DNA from: a bacterium
GTDB lineage: Bacteria; CG2-30-53-67
NCBI GenBank assembly: GCA_024277725.1
Contig: JAJRUP010000231.1
Span: 1 to 34,321 of the forward strand
Direction of reading: 5' to 3'
Length of the DNA: 34,321 bases
Within the stretch, counting starts at the first letter, position 1, and each line of letters opens with the position of its first letter. The position numbers and the translations under genes were made by a program. Below are positions 1 to 7,281 of the stretch, in pieces. The notes below the pieces were generated by a model that saw only the letters and a list, made by a program, of their open reading frames with translations, made no database searches and was not told the origin of the DNA.

Positions 1-23
1 AGTCACCAAACGCCTTTTTACGA

Positions 24-193
24 GGCGGGGGAGGAGATTCCTCCCCCGCCATTTGAAGTAAATTCAAATGGTTCCACCCCCACCCCAGGCCGGGGCTTAC
101 CCGCCCTCGGCCTGTTGATGACTTCTTACGAAGCCATCATAGTTAGCAACAACGAGAAAAATAAAAGTCTGACATCACCCCCCCATGATGTCA
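24..193. other. Run of consecutive hairpins, possible structured RNA
   Basis: Five inverted repeats follow one another: a perfect 12-bp stem at 24-35/39-50 with loop GAT, ATTTGAA/TTCAAAT at 51-57/63-69, CAGGCCG/CGGCCTG at 86-92/108-114, TGATGaCTTC/GAAGcCATCA at 116-139, and TGACATCA/TGATGTCA at 170-177/186-193. An intrinsic terminator follows at 197-231. No convincing ORF lies here; the 71-aa ORF at 185-400 starts inside the hairpins, has no ribosome binding site and resembles nothing. The stretch could be the 3' untranslated end of a gene left of the window or a separate small RNA. No promoter for it is visible. Confidence 0.4.
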
Positions 194-196
194 TTC

Positions 197-235
197 AAAA
201 AAGGCGTCCCGAAGTCACAGGACGCCTTTTTATTT
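197..235 (+). terminator. Intrinsic terminator
   Basis: AAAAAAGGCGTCC and GGACGCCTTTTT form a long stem with a loop of about 10 nt, followed by a T-rich run. The A-tract on the other side would let it act in both directions. A near copy of its right arm (AGTCACnnnACGCCTTTTTA) begins at base 1, so the window probably opens inside a sister terminator. Confidence 0.8.
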
Positions 236-599
236 ATTTTCGCATGCTTTGAAAGATTCTGTAGAGTAACGCTTCAAGAAGAAACCTCATTCCCTCAAAA
301 AACGGAATGTCCAGTAACTATAAGTAACTCCAAGCAAAATCAACTCTTTTCAAAATATTCTCCCTTGATGCGTTCCATTTCGGTCAAAAATAATGTTTGA
401 TAATATGAAGGAATAATGATAAGCTTTGTCTGAATTTTGACGTCTTTGTTCTTGTGAAAAACCATCGAGGGTTTCGCCGGTGTCATTTTGTAACCATTTT
501 GCAGCACCATGATCCTGCTTTTTTCGAAAGTACAGGTTTTTACGCTGTAGGAAAAAAATCGCCTAATAAGTGAAAAGTTTTTCCTTTTTTCTGTAAATT

Positions 600-627
600 T
601 TTACACACTGGAACATAACGGTACAAT
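600..627 (+). promoter_or_regulatory. Candidate sigma-70 promoter
   Basis: TTTACA, a 16-bp spacer and TACAAT stand about 300 bp upstream of the HD-GYP gene. Bases 236-599 and 628-747 are AT-rich intergenic DNA in which I see no gene. It could be a second, constitutive promoter for the HD-GYP gene. Confidence 0.35.
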
Positions 628-747
628 AGGGGATCACGGAGCAGGCAGGAATCCGAGAGAAGATTATCCGCATAACCCCTTGTTTTGTAAAGGTTGCCTT
701 CCGGCCTGGAGAAGATCAGGTGCTGTAAAGGCTAAAGGTGCCACCTT

Positions 748-763
748 TGGCACGGCTTTTGCA
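748..763 (+). promoter_or_regulatory. Sigma-54 (RpoN) promoter
   Basis: TGGCAC, 5 nt, TTGCA is a full match to the -24/-12 consensus of sigma-54 promoters, with the GG and GC dinucleotides correctly spaced. It points at the HD-GYP gene 169 bp downstream, with one copy of the palindromic repeat lying in the intended leader. Sigma-54 control would require an AAA+ enhancer-binding protein, and none is encoded in the window. Confidence 0.7.
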
Positions 764-775
764 GATCCATTGCTT

Positions 776-865
776 AGCACCCTGCTCGTAAACACGGTGA
801 CGCACTAAAAGGGCATGCCTGAACATCGCACGCAGACTGGCCACCGCATTTACGAACAGAACCAC
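776..865. repeat. Quasi-palindromic repeat, copy R1 (90 bp)
   Basis: The right end reads TTACGAACAGAACCAC and the left end CCTGCTCGTAAACACGGTGA, which are imperfect reverse complements. Aligned without gaps to copy R2 (15437-15526) I count about 58 of 90 identical bases, most differences being transitions. The core CGCACGCAGAC is shared. The minus-strand ORF at 716-964 is a translation of this element, not a gene. Confidence 0.75.
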
Positions 866-931
866 TTGGGACGTCCGGTTCCCTGTAGATGAACTGCGGG
901 TTTGCAACGTCCCGGGTGACAGGAACACAAA

Positions 932-3121
932 ATGGGGAAAAAAAGAATGTCTGACTCCAGACAATTTATCAAAGATCCGACTGCCCGGAAATACATGCTC
1001 GACATCTACCCGGATATCAGTCAGGACTTCGCCTCAAGAAAATTCCAGGAAATCAACATCCTGTTGAAGGCGGGTATGATTTCCAACCTGAACATGGAGT
1101 TCAAGGTCTCCCTCCATGTTCTCTGCGATCTGATCAGTGAAATGATCTCCTACGACCGGGCACTGCTCTACCTGCGAAATAACGATCTCGATATGGTCAC
1201 GCCCTTCATCGTTCGCGGGTTTCCGAAGAAAATCGCCGAGCCCCTGCAACAGGGAAATCTCTTCGCCGAATGGTGTATGCAAAGCGGGAAGACCTTCTTC
1301 ATCCCCTTCAGCAACGATAAAAAAGTAAGCCGGGATCTTGCCTATGCAGATGCCGCCTCGCTGATCTCCGTGCCGATCTATGAAAGCAACAACATCATCG
1401 GTACCCTGCAGATCTTCAGCAATAAGGCGAACTTCTTTTCCGAAGACGATGCCAAGCTTCTCTGGCTTCTCATGATTCAGTCGGAGGCACTCTTCCGGAA
1501 TTATGAAGCCAACGGTCAGGAGGATGCCGCCTCCCTCCTGCACAGCCTTCCGGGCCAGGCAAATCTCTCACAGTTCCATGAACAGTTGGAACGGGAGATC
1601 GGGAGGGCGAAACGCAGGAAAAACCCCATGTCCCTCCTATTGATTGAGATGGACCGCTGGAACGAATACAACCAGCAATATGGACACCTCAAGGGCGAAC
1701 AGACACTGAATGAAATCAGCTCCATCCTCATGAATCAGATCCGGCAGATCGATACCGTCTGCCGTTACGGCGAAGACCGTTTTGCCCTGATCCTGACGGA
1801 AACCGACCGGAAAGGCGGGTTGGTTTTTGCCGACCGGCTGCGGGAAACAATCAGCCGCCACCTCTTTCAGAATGAAAGGGGCGAACGGTCCATACGGATC
1901 ACCATCAGTGCCGGACTGGTCACCTTTCCCTTTGATGCCCAAGAGAAACTGGCCCTGATTCATTCCATGGAGCAGGCCCTGCGCAGCGCCAAGGAACAGG
2001 GGGGAAATCAAGTCACCCAATACCCGCAACAGGATCCTCTCGCAACGGAGTCCGAAACGCTGACGCAACAGCTCGATCTAAACCGGGTCACTCGCACTAT
2101 TCATTCCGTTTTCAACATGGAGCGACTGATCGAACTGATCGTGGAGATCGCCATGGAGGCTCTGCATGCGGAGAAAGGTTCCCTTCTCCTTGCGGACCCC
2201 GAAGCCGACCAGTTTGTGATCAAGGCCGCCTGCGGTTTCGGCAAGTACACCGACTTGATCAAGAATACGCGGGTCCCTGCGGACAAAACGGTAACCGGTT
2301 GGGTTGCCGCAGGAAAGAAGCCCGTGGTTTCAGAAAATATCGAAACCATCCCCGAAGTTCACAAGAATCTTTACAAAGACTACAAGAACGACTCCTTTCT
2401 GTCGATCCCGCTATTAGCCGGCGAGAAAACCTTGGGAGTGATTCACATCTCAAACAAAGCCGACGGAGGAGCCTTCACGGAAAAGGACTTGCAACAAATC
2501 CTCCCCTTAAGCGGTCACCTGGCGAATTTTCTTCAGGAAGGCCTCCGTTTCGAGGAGATTCAATACAGTTTCTCCAAAACGGCGCTCGCTTCGCTGGCCA
2601 TGGTGCTGGAGGCCAAGGATTCCTTCCATAACGGCCATTCGGAGCGTGTTGCCCGGTACACGGAAGAACTTGCAAAACGGATGAAACTGACAAAAGCGGA
2701 GATCGAAAAACTCACGCTCTCTGCCCGACTCCATGATATCGTAAAGATCGCTATCCGGAGTGAACTGTACAATAAAAAAGGGAAGCTCTCCGAAGAGGAG
2801 ACCGCCATCATCCGGCGTCACCCCTTCTTCAGCTGGAAGATCTTAGACGCCCTTGCGACGGAGGAAGAAGAAGTAAAAAATACGATTCTGCAGCATCATG
2901 AGAAGTTGAACGGCTCCGGATACCCCTATGGTCTGGTGGGAGATCAGATTCCCCTGCCGTCCCGTATTCTTTGCGTCGCCGACACCTTTGTCTCCATGAC
3001 CTCTAACCGGGCATGGAGAAAACCCTTCACCCGGGATGCCGCCTTGAAAGAAATGCAGAGCCTCGCCAACATCCATTTTGATCCGCAGGTCTTGCAGAAA
3101 CTGTCCGAGATTGTCCAATAA
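932..3121 (+). CDS. GAF-GGDEF-GAF-HD-GYP signalling protein
   Basis: A 729-residue cytoplasmic signalling protein with no membrane segment. A GAF-like domain spans about 40-195, a GGDEF-type domain about 205-365, a second GAF domain about 385-535 and an HD-GYP domain about 550-729. The GGDEF signature is degenerate (GEDRF at 280-284), so cyclase activity is unlikely. In the HD-GYP part the HD pair is H601-D602 and Lys605 is kept, but HDIGK has become HDIVK and the HHExxDGxGYP signature reads HHEKLNGSGYP at 655-665. Cyclic-di-GMP phosphodiesterase activity is therefore plausible but not certain. The start at 932 has AGGA 7 nt upstream; ATG 947 is an alternative. It stands alone behind a sigma-54 promoter and ends at a terminator, so expression is probably conditional. 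The ligand of the GAF domains cannot be read from sequence. Confidence 0.9.
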   Translation: MGKKRMSDSRQFIKDPTARKYMLDIYPDISQDFASRKFQEINILLKAGMISNLNMEFKVSLHVLCDLISEMISYDRALLYLRNNDLDMVTPFIVRGFPKKIAEPLQQGNLFAEWCMQSGKTFFIPFSNDKKVSRDLAYADAASLISVPIYESNNIIGTLQIFSNKANFFSEDDAKLLWLLMIQSEALFRNYEANGQEDAASLLHSLPGQANLSQFHEQLEREIGRAKRRKNPMSLLLIEMDRWNEYNQQYGHLKGEQTLNEISSILMNQIRQIDTVCRYGEDRFALILTETDRKGGLVFADRLRETISRHLFQNERGERSIRITISAGLVTFPFDAQEKLALIHSMEQALRSAKEQGGNQVTQYPQQDPLATESETLTQQLDLNRVTRTIHSVFNMERLIELIVEIAMEALHAEKGSLLLADPEADQFVIKAACGFGKYTDLIKNTRVPADKTVTGWVAAGKKPVVSENIETIPEVHKNLYKDYKNDSFLSIPLLAGEKTLGVIHISNKADGGAFTEKDLQQILPLSGHLANFLQEGLRFEEIQYSFSKTALASLAMVLEAKDSFHNGHSERVARYTEELAKRMKLTKAEIEKLTLSARLHDIVKIAIRSELYNKKGKLSEEETAIIRRHPFFSWKILDALATEEEEVKNTILQHHEKLNGSGYPYGLVGDQIPLPSRILCVADTFVSMTSNRAWRKPFTRDAALKEMQSLANIHFDPQVLQKLSEIVQ

Positions 3122-3187
3122 ACCGTAAACAATCAAGCCCGAAGGCGTTTGTTTAAGTGAACACTTCCGGTTGAGCCGATCATGACT

Positions 3188-3215
3188 CCGGCCCAGTCCG
3201 TAGGACCGGGTTTTT
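3188..3215 (+). terminator. Intrinsic terminator after the HD-GYP gene
   Basis: CCCAGTCC, loop GTA, GGACCGGG with one A-C mismatch, followed by TTTTT. It lies about 70 bp after the stop codon. Confidence 0.65.
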
Positions 3216-3253
3216 AAAGTCCGAATAAAAGGCGAGCCTGAAAATCTTGCGGG

Positions 3254-3313
3254 TCAATCGGTAGGCTTCTTGGGGCAGTCTTTGGGATCCCCCGACGGGG
3301 GAACTCTCTTCAT
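3254..3313 (-). CDS. Tiny ORF, 19 aa, hypothetical
   Basis: This reads MKRVPPSGDPKDC followed by a short lysine- and proline-containing tail. Its ATG is 3 nt after the stop of the 26-aa membrane peptide, and the GGGAGG at the end of that gene could serve as ribosome binding site. A perfect 6-bp hairpin (TCCCCC/GGGGGA) lies in the coding bases. It may be a real translationally coupled microprotein or chance; I recognise no family. Confidence 0.3.
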   Translation of the reverse strand: MKRVPPSGDPKDCPKKPTD

Positions 3314-3316
3314 ACT

Positions 3317-3397
3317 TCACCCGCCTCCCTTGTAGGAGAGGAGGCCGAGCAAGGCGATAAAAACAGTCAGGATCACCCAGACCCAGATTTCATTCAT
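3317..3397 (-). CDS. 26-aa single-pass membrane peptide
   Basis: This ORF is too short for the supplied track. It reads MNEIWVWVIL, continues as an unbroken hydrophobic helix of about 20 residues, and ends SYKGGG, which would suit a small inner-membrane peptide with a short cytoplasmic Lys tail. AGGAG lies 7 nt before the ATG. It follows the FmdB gene by 35 bp on the same strand and is probably co-transcribed from the fmdB promoter. Its form recalls small accessory subunits of membrane complexes such as CcoQ or KdpF, but no partner complex is encoded nearby, so the role is unknown. Confidence 0.55.
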   Translation of the reverse strand: MNEIWVWVILTVFIALLGLLSYKGGG

Positions 3398-3432
3398 TCG
3401 TTCACTCCTGCCGACGGCAGGGATCAACTCCC

Positions 3433-3642
3433 TCAGGTAAAACCACCCCGGGGGACACAACCGTCCCCTCCAGGGTTTCCTCCATGACCACACGCGCCTT
3501 GAACCGTCGAGGCCGACATCAGTTTCTTACAGTCCTTCTCACCGCATTTCGGACACTGCACCCCGTCGGCCGAGGCACCCAGTTTCTGGAGAACCTCAAA
3601 AATCTCACCACATCCGGAACAGGAATATTCGTAAAAAGGCAT
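3433..3642 (-). CDS. FmdB-family zinc ribbon protein
   Basis: A 69-residue protein that starts MPFYEYSC and carries a CxxC pair (CSGC) followed by CPKC, the four-cysteine zinc ribbon of the FmdB/CxxC regulatory family. The C-terminal third is rich in Gly and Cys. The track opens the ORF at a TTG at 3651, but the ATG at 3642 is better: it starts the conserved MPxYEY motif and has AGGA about 11 nt upstream. Family members are often called regulatory proteins, with little direct evidence. It heads a small minus-strand unit with the two tiny ORFs and is divergent from lysR. Confidence 0.85.
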   Translation of the reverse strand: MPFYEYSCSGCGEIFEVLQKLGASADGVQCPKCGEKDCKKLMSASTVQGACGHGGNPGGDGCVPRGGFT

Positions 3643-3698
3643 GGACGACAAATTCCTTTCATCAATGACGCTGAATCACTCTCCTTCCAGATAGTTTA

Positions 3699-3727
3699 AA
3701 TATATTTGAGAAACCAGGGAGAGTCAA
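3699..3727 (-). promoter_or_regulatory. fmdB promoter
   Basis: On the minus strand TTGACT, 17 bp, TATATT is a near-consensus sigma-70 promoter, giving a leader of about 50 nt to the fmdB ATG. Confidence 0.65.
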
Positions 3728-3739
3728 GAAACATTTTCT

Positions 3740-3768
3740 TTTACCCAAAGCATATTTTAGGGTAATAT
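3740..3768 (+). promoter_or_regulatory. lysR promoter with overlapping inverted repeat
   Basis: TTTACC, 17 bp, TAATAT forms a promoter about 30 bp before the lysR start. The inverted repeat TTACCC (3741-3746) / GGGTAA (3760-3765) coincides with the -35 and -10 boxes. This is the expected layout of an autoregulatory operator, and it also lies just upstream of the divergent fmdB promoter. Confidence 0.5.
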
Positions 3769-3800
3769 AAAAACAAACTTTAGCTTAAATCGAGGGTGCC

Positions 3801-4703
3801 ATGATCGACTCGACGATCCACATTTTTTACAAGGCAGCACAAAAACTGAATTTTTCCGAAGTCGCACAGGAGATGTACCTGACACAACCGGCCGTCACCT
3901 TCCAGATTAAGAAACTGGAAAACCACCTCGGGACAACTCTTTTTTACCGTGAAAAAAACCGTGTCGCCCTCACCGAAGCAGGAGAGGTTCTCTATCAGCA
4001 TGCGAAGAAGATCCTGGCCTGCTATGAGGAGGCGGAAAGAGAAGTCGGGAAAATCAGCGGTATCGTACAGGGACGCATCCTCATCGGTGCCAGCACCACC
4101 ATGGGAGAGTATATCCTGCCCCGCCTCCTGGGGCAGTTGAAGGAACGATATCCCCGTCTGGAACCGCTGCTCATGATCGGGAATTCCGACCGGATCTTAA
4201 ACGATGTCGTCCGTCGAACCCTCGACGTCGGGATCCTGGCCGAGGAAGTGCTCCACCGGGAATTGCACCAGGAGAAGATTCTGGAAGACGAACTGGTCCT
4301 CATCGCCTCGCCGGCCCACCCCATTGCACGGAAAAAATGGGTCACACCGGAGGACTTGCGCCGTTATCCCTTTATTGCACGGGAAAAGGGTTCCGGTACA
4401 CGAAAAGAGACGGAGATCGGCTTGGAGAAAGCAGGGATCAACCCACGTGAACTCAGCATTTCCATGTGGCTTGGAAGCGGAGAAGCCGTAAAGGGGGCTG
4501 TGGAGGCCAACCTGGGAATCGCCATCCTCTCCCGATGGGCCATACAGAAAGAGATGCGTTTAGGCACTCTTCAGATCGTTCCAATCAAGAACGTCCAACT
4601 TGTGAGGGATTTCAAGCTGATCCACTACAAGAAGAAACCTCTCTCCCTCGCTCTGGAACATATGATCGATTTCCTGAGAAACTACGACTGGAAAACGCTT
4701 TAA
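3801..4703 (+). CDS. LysR-family transcriptional regulator
   Basis: A 300-residue protein of normal length for the family. An N-terminal winged helix-turn-helix occupies about residues 1-60 (TQPAVTFQIKKLE is the recognition-helix region) and a periplasmic-binding-protein-like effector domain about 90-295. GAGGG lies 6 nt before the ATG. It is divergent from the fmdB cluster and convergent with lon, 32 bp away. LysR proteins often control a divergent neighbour, so the FmdB/small-peptide unit is the first candidate target, besides autoregulation through the TTACCC/GGGTAA repeat. The effector cannot be predicted from sequence. Confidence 0.92.
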   Translation: MIDSTIHIFYKAAQKLNFSEVAQEMYLTQPAVTFQIKKLENHLGTTLFYREKNRVALTEAGEVLYQHAKKILACYEEAEREVGKISGIVQGRILIGASTTMGEYILPRLLGQLKERYPRLEPLLMIGNSDRILNDVVRRTLDVGILAEEVLHRELHQEKILEDELVLIASPAHPIARKKWVTPEDLRRYPFIAREKGSGTRKETEIGLEKAGINPRELSISMWLGSGEAVKGAVEANLGIAILSRWAIQKEMRLGTLQIVPIKNVQLVRDFKLIHYKKKPLSLALEHMIDFLRNYDWKTL

Positions 4704-4735
4704 GCCGGTCCCCTCAAACGGCCGTACAGGCTGCA

Positions 4736-7225
4736 TCATTTCCCCGATCTCTTTTTGACTGTTTTTTTCCGAACCGCCTTTTTCTTTGCCCCTTTTTTCG
4801 CCGGGACGGCTTTTTTCCGGACCGCCGTCTTCCGGGACGTGCTCTTCTTGCGACCCTTTCCGGCCGGCAGCAGAGCAATGTCGAGCACCTCATCCATCCG
4901 TTCAACGGGAATGAATTCAAGGTTCTTTTTCACTTTGGGCGGTAGCTCCAGGAGATCCTTTTCGTTTTTCTTCGGGATAATGACCTGTCGAATCCCGGCC
5001 CGAAGAGCAGCCATCGACTTCTCCCGGAGCCCCCCGATCGGAAGCACCCTTCCCCGAAGGGTGACTTCCCCCGTCATGGCCAGACTCTTCTTGATGATCC
5101 GGTCGGTGAAAACCGAGGCCAGTGCCGTTGCCATGGTAATCCCCGCCGAAGGTCCATCCTTGGGGATGGCGCCCGCCGGCACATGGACATGGATATCATT
5201 CTGGGCAAACGTCGACTCCTTGATGCCGAGCTTATGGGAACGGGAACGGATAAAACTCATCGCCGCCTGGGCGGATTCCTTCATGACGTCTCCGAGCTGC
5301 CCCGTCAGGACAAGTCCTCCCTTCCCCTTCATCTTGGTCGCCTCGATGAAGATCAGGTCCCCACCACTCTGGGTCCAGGCCAAACCGGTGGCAACACCGA
5401 CCTGGTTGTCTTCCAACTCTACTTCCGGAAGGAACTTGGGGGGCCCGAGGAACTTGTGCAGGTTGTTTGTGGTCACCAGATATTTTCTGTCCTTCCCCTC
5501 GGCAACCTGCCGTGCAACCTTTCTGCAGAGTCTGGCAATCTCCCGCTCCACGTTCCGAAGCCCCGCCTCCTGCGTGTAATGGGTAATCAAATCGAGAATC
5601 GCCGGATCGGGAATCGACAGGATTTTCTCCGTTATGCCATGCTCCTCCAACTGACGGGGAAGGAGGTACTGCCGCGCAATCTTCAGTTTTTCTTCATGGG
5701 TGTAACCGGGAAGGTACAAAACCTCCATACGGTCCCGCAAGGCCGAGGGAATCGGGTCAAGCAGGTTCGCCGTCGTAATAAACATCACGTTGGAAAGATC
5801 AAAGGGCACATTCAGATAATGATCCGAGAAGGAGTTATTCTGTTCCGGGTCCAGGACCTCCAGTAACGCCGAGGAGGGATCTCCCCGAAAATCGGAACCG
5901 AGTTTGTCGATCTCATCCATCATAAAGACCGGGTTGTGTGTCCCCGCCTGTTTGATCCCCTGGATGACTCGCCCCGGAAGGGCACCCACGTAGGTCCGTC
6001 GGTGTCCGCGGATCTCCGCCTCATCCCGGACACCGCCAAGGGAAATCCGGACGAATTTCCGTCCCAGGGCGCGCGCAATGGAACGCCCCAGGGAGGTTTT
6101 CCCGACACCGGGAGGGCCGACAAAACAGAGAATCGGTCCCTTCATCTTTTTCTTGAGTTTTCGGACACTCAGATATTCGAGAATACGGTCCTTCACCTTC
6201 TCCAGATCGTAATGGTCCTCGTCAAGGATGGACCGGGCCTTGGGAATGTCCAGGACATCCCGGGTGGTTTTGCTCCAGGGCATATCGATAAGCCATTCCA
6301 GATAGGTCCGCACCGTAGAGGCCTCCGCAGAATCGGGATGCATCTTCTCCAAACGGCGAAGCTGTTTTTCCGCTTCCGGAAGAACCTTGGCGGGCATTTT
6401 AGCCTTCTCGATCTTGCTGCGCAGTTCATTAATCTCTTCGGCCCGTTCATCTACCTCGCCCAGTTCCTTCTGGATGGCCTTGAGCTGCTCCCGCAGAAAA
6501 TATTCCCGCTGGATCTTGTCCATCTCGCCCTTGGCCTCCGCCTGGATCTTCTGCTGCACCGAAAGGAGTTCAATCTCCTTGCTCAGATATTCGTTGACCT
6601 TCTGGAGCCGCTCCACCGAGTCGGTCAGTTCGAGAATCTCCTGGGCCTGGTCCACTTTCAGGCCGATATTGGAAGTAATCAGATCCGCCAGCCGACCCGG
6701 ATCATCGATGTTTTCGGCAATGATCAGAATGTCGGGCAGGATCATCTTCCCCAGGGAGACCATGTTTTCCAGCTGTTCCTTCACATTCCGGATCAGGGCC
6801 TCCACCTCAACCGTGACTTCCGGCAGGCCCCCTTCCTGAATCTTCTCAATAGCAACTTTGAAGAAGGGGCGGCTCGACAAAAACCTGGAGATCCGGGCCT
6901 TGGCCAGGCCCTGTACCAGGATCTTGATTCTTCCATCCGGAAGTTTCAGCATCCGCATGATCGTCGCCACCGTCCCGATGGAATGGATATCCTCTTGAGT
7001 CGGCTCCTCATCGTCAACTTTTTTTTGCGTGCTGAGGAGGATCAAGCGATCATGGGAGAGGGCTTCGTCGATGGCACGGATCGAAACCTCCCGTCCCACG
7101 AAAAGGGGGAGGATCATAAATGGAAAGACAACCACATCCCGGACCGGCAAAAGCGGTATCTCTTCGGGGATGGTAATCTCTTCTTCCTTCTCTTCTTTCG
7201 GATCGATGGTTTGCTCGTCGGACAT
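4736..7225 (-). CDS. lon: ATP-dependent Lon protease with basic C-terminal tail
   Basis: An 829-residue cytosolic AAA+ serine protease that degrades misfolded and regulatory proteins. The N-terminal substrate domain covers about 22-215, a coiled region about 215-300, and the AAA+ module about 310-590 with Walker A GPPGVGKT (370-377) and Walker B around MMDEID (435-440). The S16 protease domain follows, with catalytic Ser693 in KDGPSAG and Lys736 in GGLREKS. AGGAGG lies 7 nt upstream of the ATG. The last 43 residues are unusual: 21 of the final 40 are Lys or Arg, in AVRKKAVPAKK-like repeats that resemble histone H1 tails and are absent from E. coli Lon (784 aa). galU lies 56 bp upstream, with a small hairpin around its stop codon, so the two are probably co-transcribed. 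Confidence 0.97.
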   Translation of the reverse strand: MSDEQTIDPKEEKEEEITIPEEIPLLPVRDVVVFPFMILPLFVGREVSIRAIDEALSHDRLILLSTQKKVDDEEPTQEDIHSIGTVATIMRMLKLPDGRIKILVQGLAKARISRFLSSRPFFKVAIEKIQEGGLPEVTVEVEALIRNVKEQLENMVSLGKMILPDILIIAENIDDPGRLADLITSNIGLKVDQAQEILELTDSVERLQKVNEYLSKEIELLSVQQKIQAEAKGEMDKIQREYFLREQLKAIQKELGEVDERAEEINELRSKIEKAKMPAKVLPEAEKQLRRLEKMHPDSAEASTVRTYLEWLIDMPWSKTTRDVLDIPKARSILDEDHYDLEKVKDRILEYLSVRKLKKKMKGPILCFVGPPGVGKTSLGRSIARALGRKFVRISLGGVRDEAEIRGHRRTYVGALPGRVIQGIKQAGTHNPVFMMDEIDKLGSDFRGDPSSALLEVLDPEQNNSFSDHYLNVPFDLSNVMFITTANLLDPIPSALRDRMEVLYLPGYTHEEKLKIARQYLLPRQLEEHGITEKILSIPDPAILDLITHYTQEAGLRNVEREIARLCRKVARQVAEGKDRKYLVTTNNLHKFLGPPKFLPEVELEDNQVGVATGLAWTQSGGDLIFIEATKMKGKGGLVLTGQLGDVMKESAQAAMSFIRSRSHKLGIKESTFAQNDIHVHVPAGAIPKDGPSAGITMATALASVFTDRIIKKSLAMTGEVTLRGRVLPIGGLREKSMAALRAGIRQVIIPKKNEKDLLELPPKVKKNLEFIPVERMDEVLDIALLPAGKGRKKSTSRKTAVRKKAVPAKKGAKKKAVRKKTVKKRSGK

Positions 7226-7281
7226 CCATTTCCTCCTGAATGATTATTTCACAGGTACGTACTCACGGTTTTCGCCTTCCA

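Noticed and set aside
24-193. c-di-GMP (GEMM) riboswitch controlling the signalling gene
   Set aside because: I could not find the GEMM core motifs, and the terminator at 197-231 lies about 700 bp before the gene.
716-964. 82-aa minus-strand ORF before the HD-GYP gene
   Set aside because: Its translation (LFVNAVASLRAM type) comes from repeat R1; similar peptides arise from R2 (VLFVDTATCLRA) and R3, so it reflects the repeat, not a gene.
5936-7243. 435-aa plus-strand ORF opposite lon
   Set aside because: Antisense shadow of an unmistakable Lon protease; no start signal or family resemblance.
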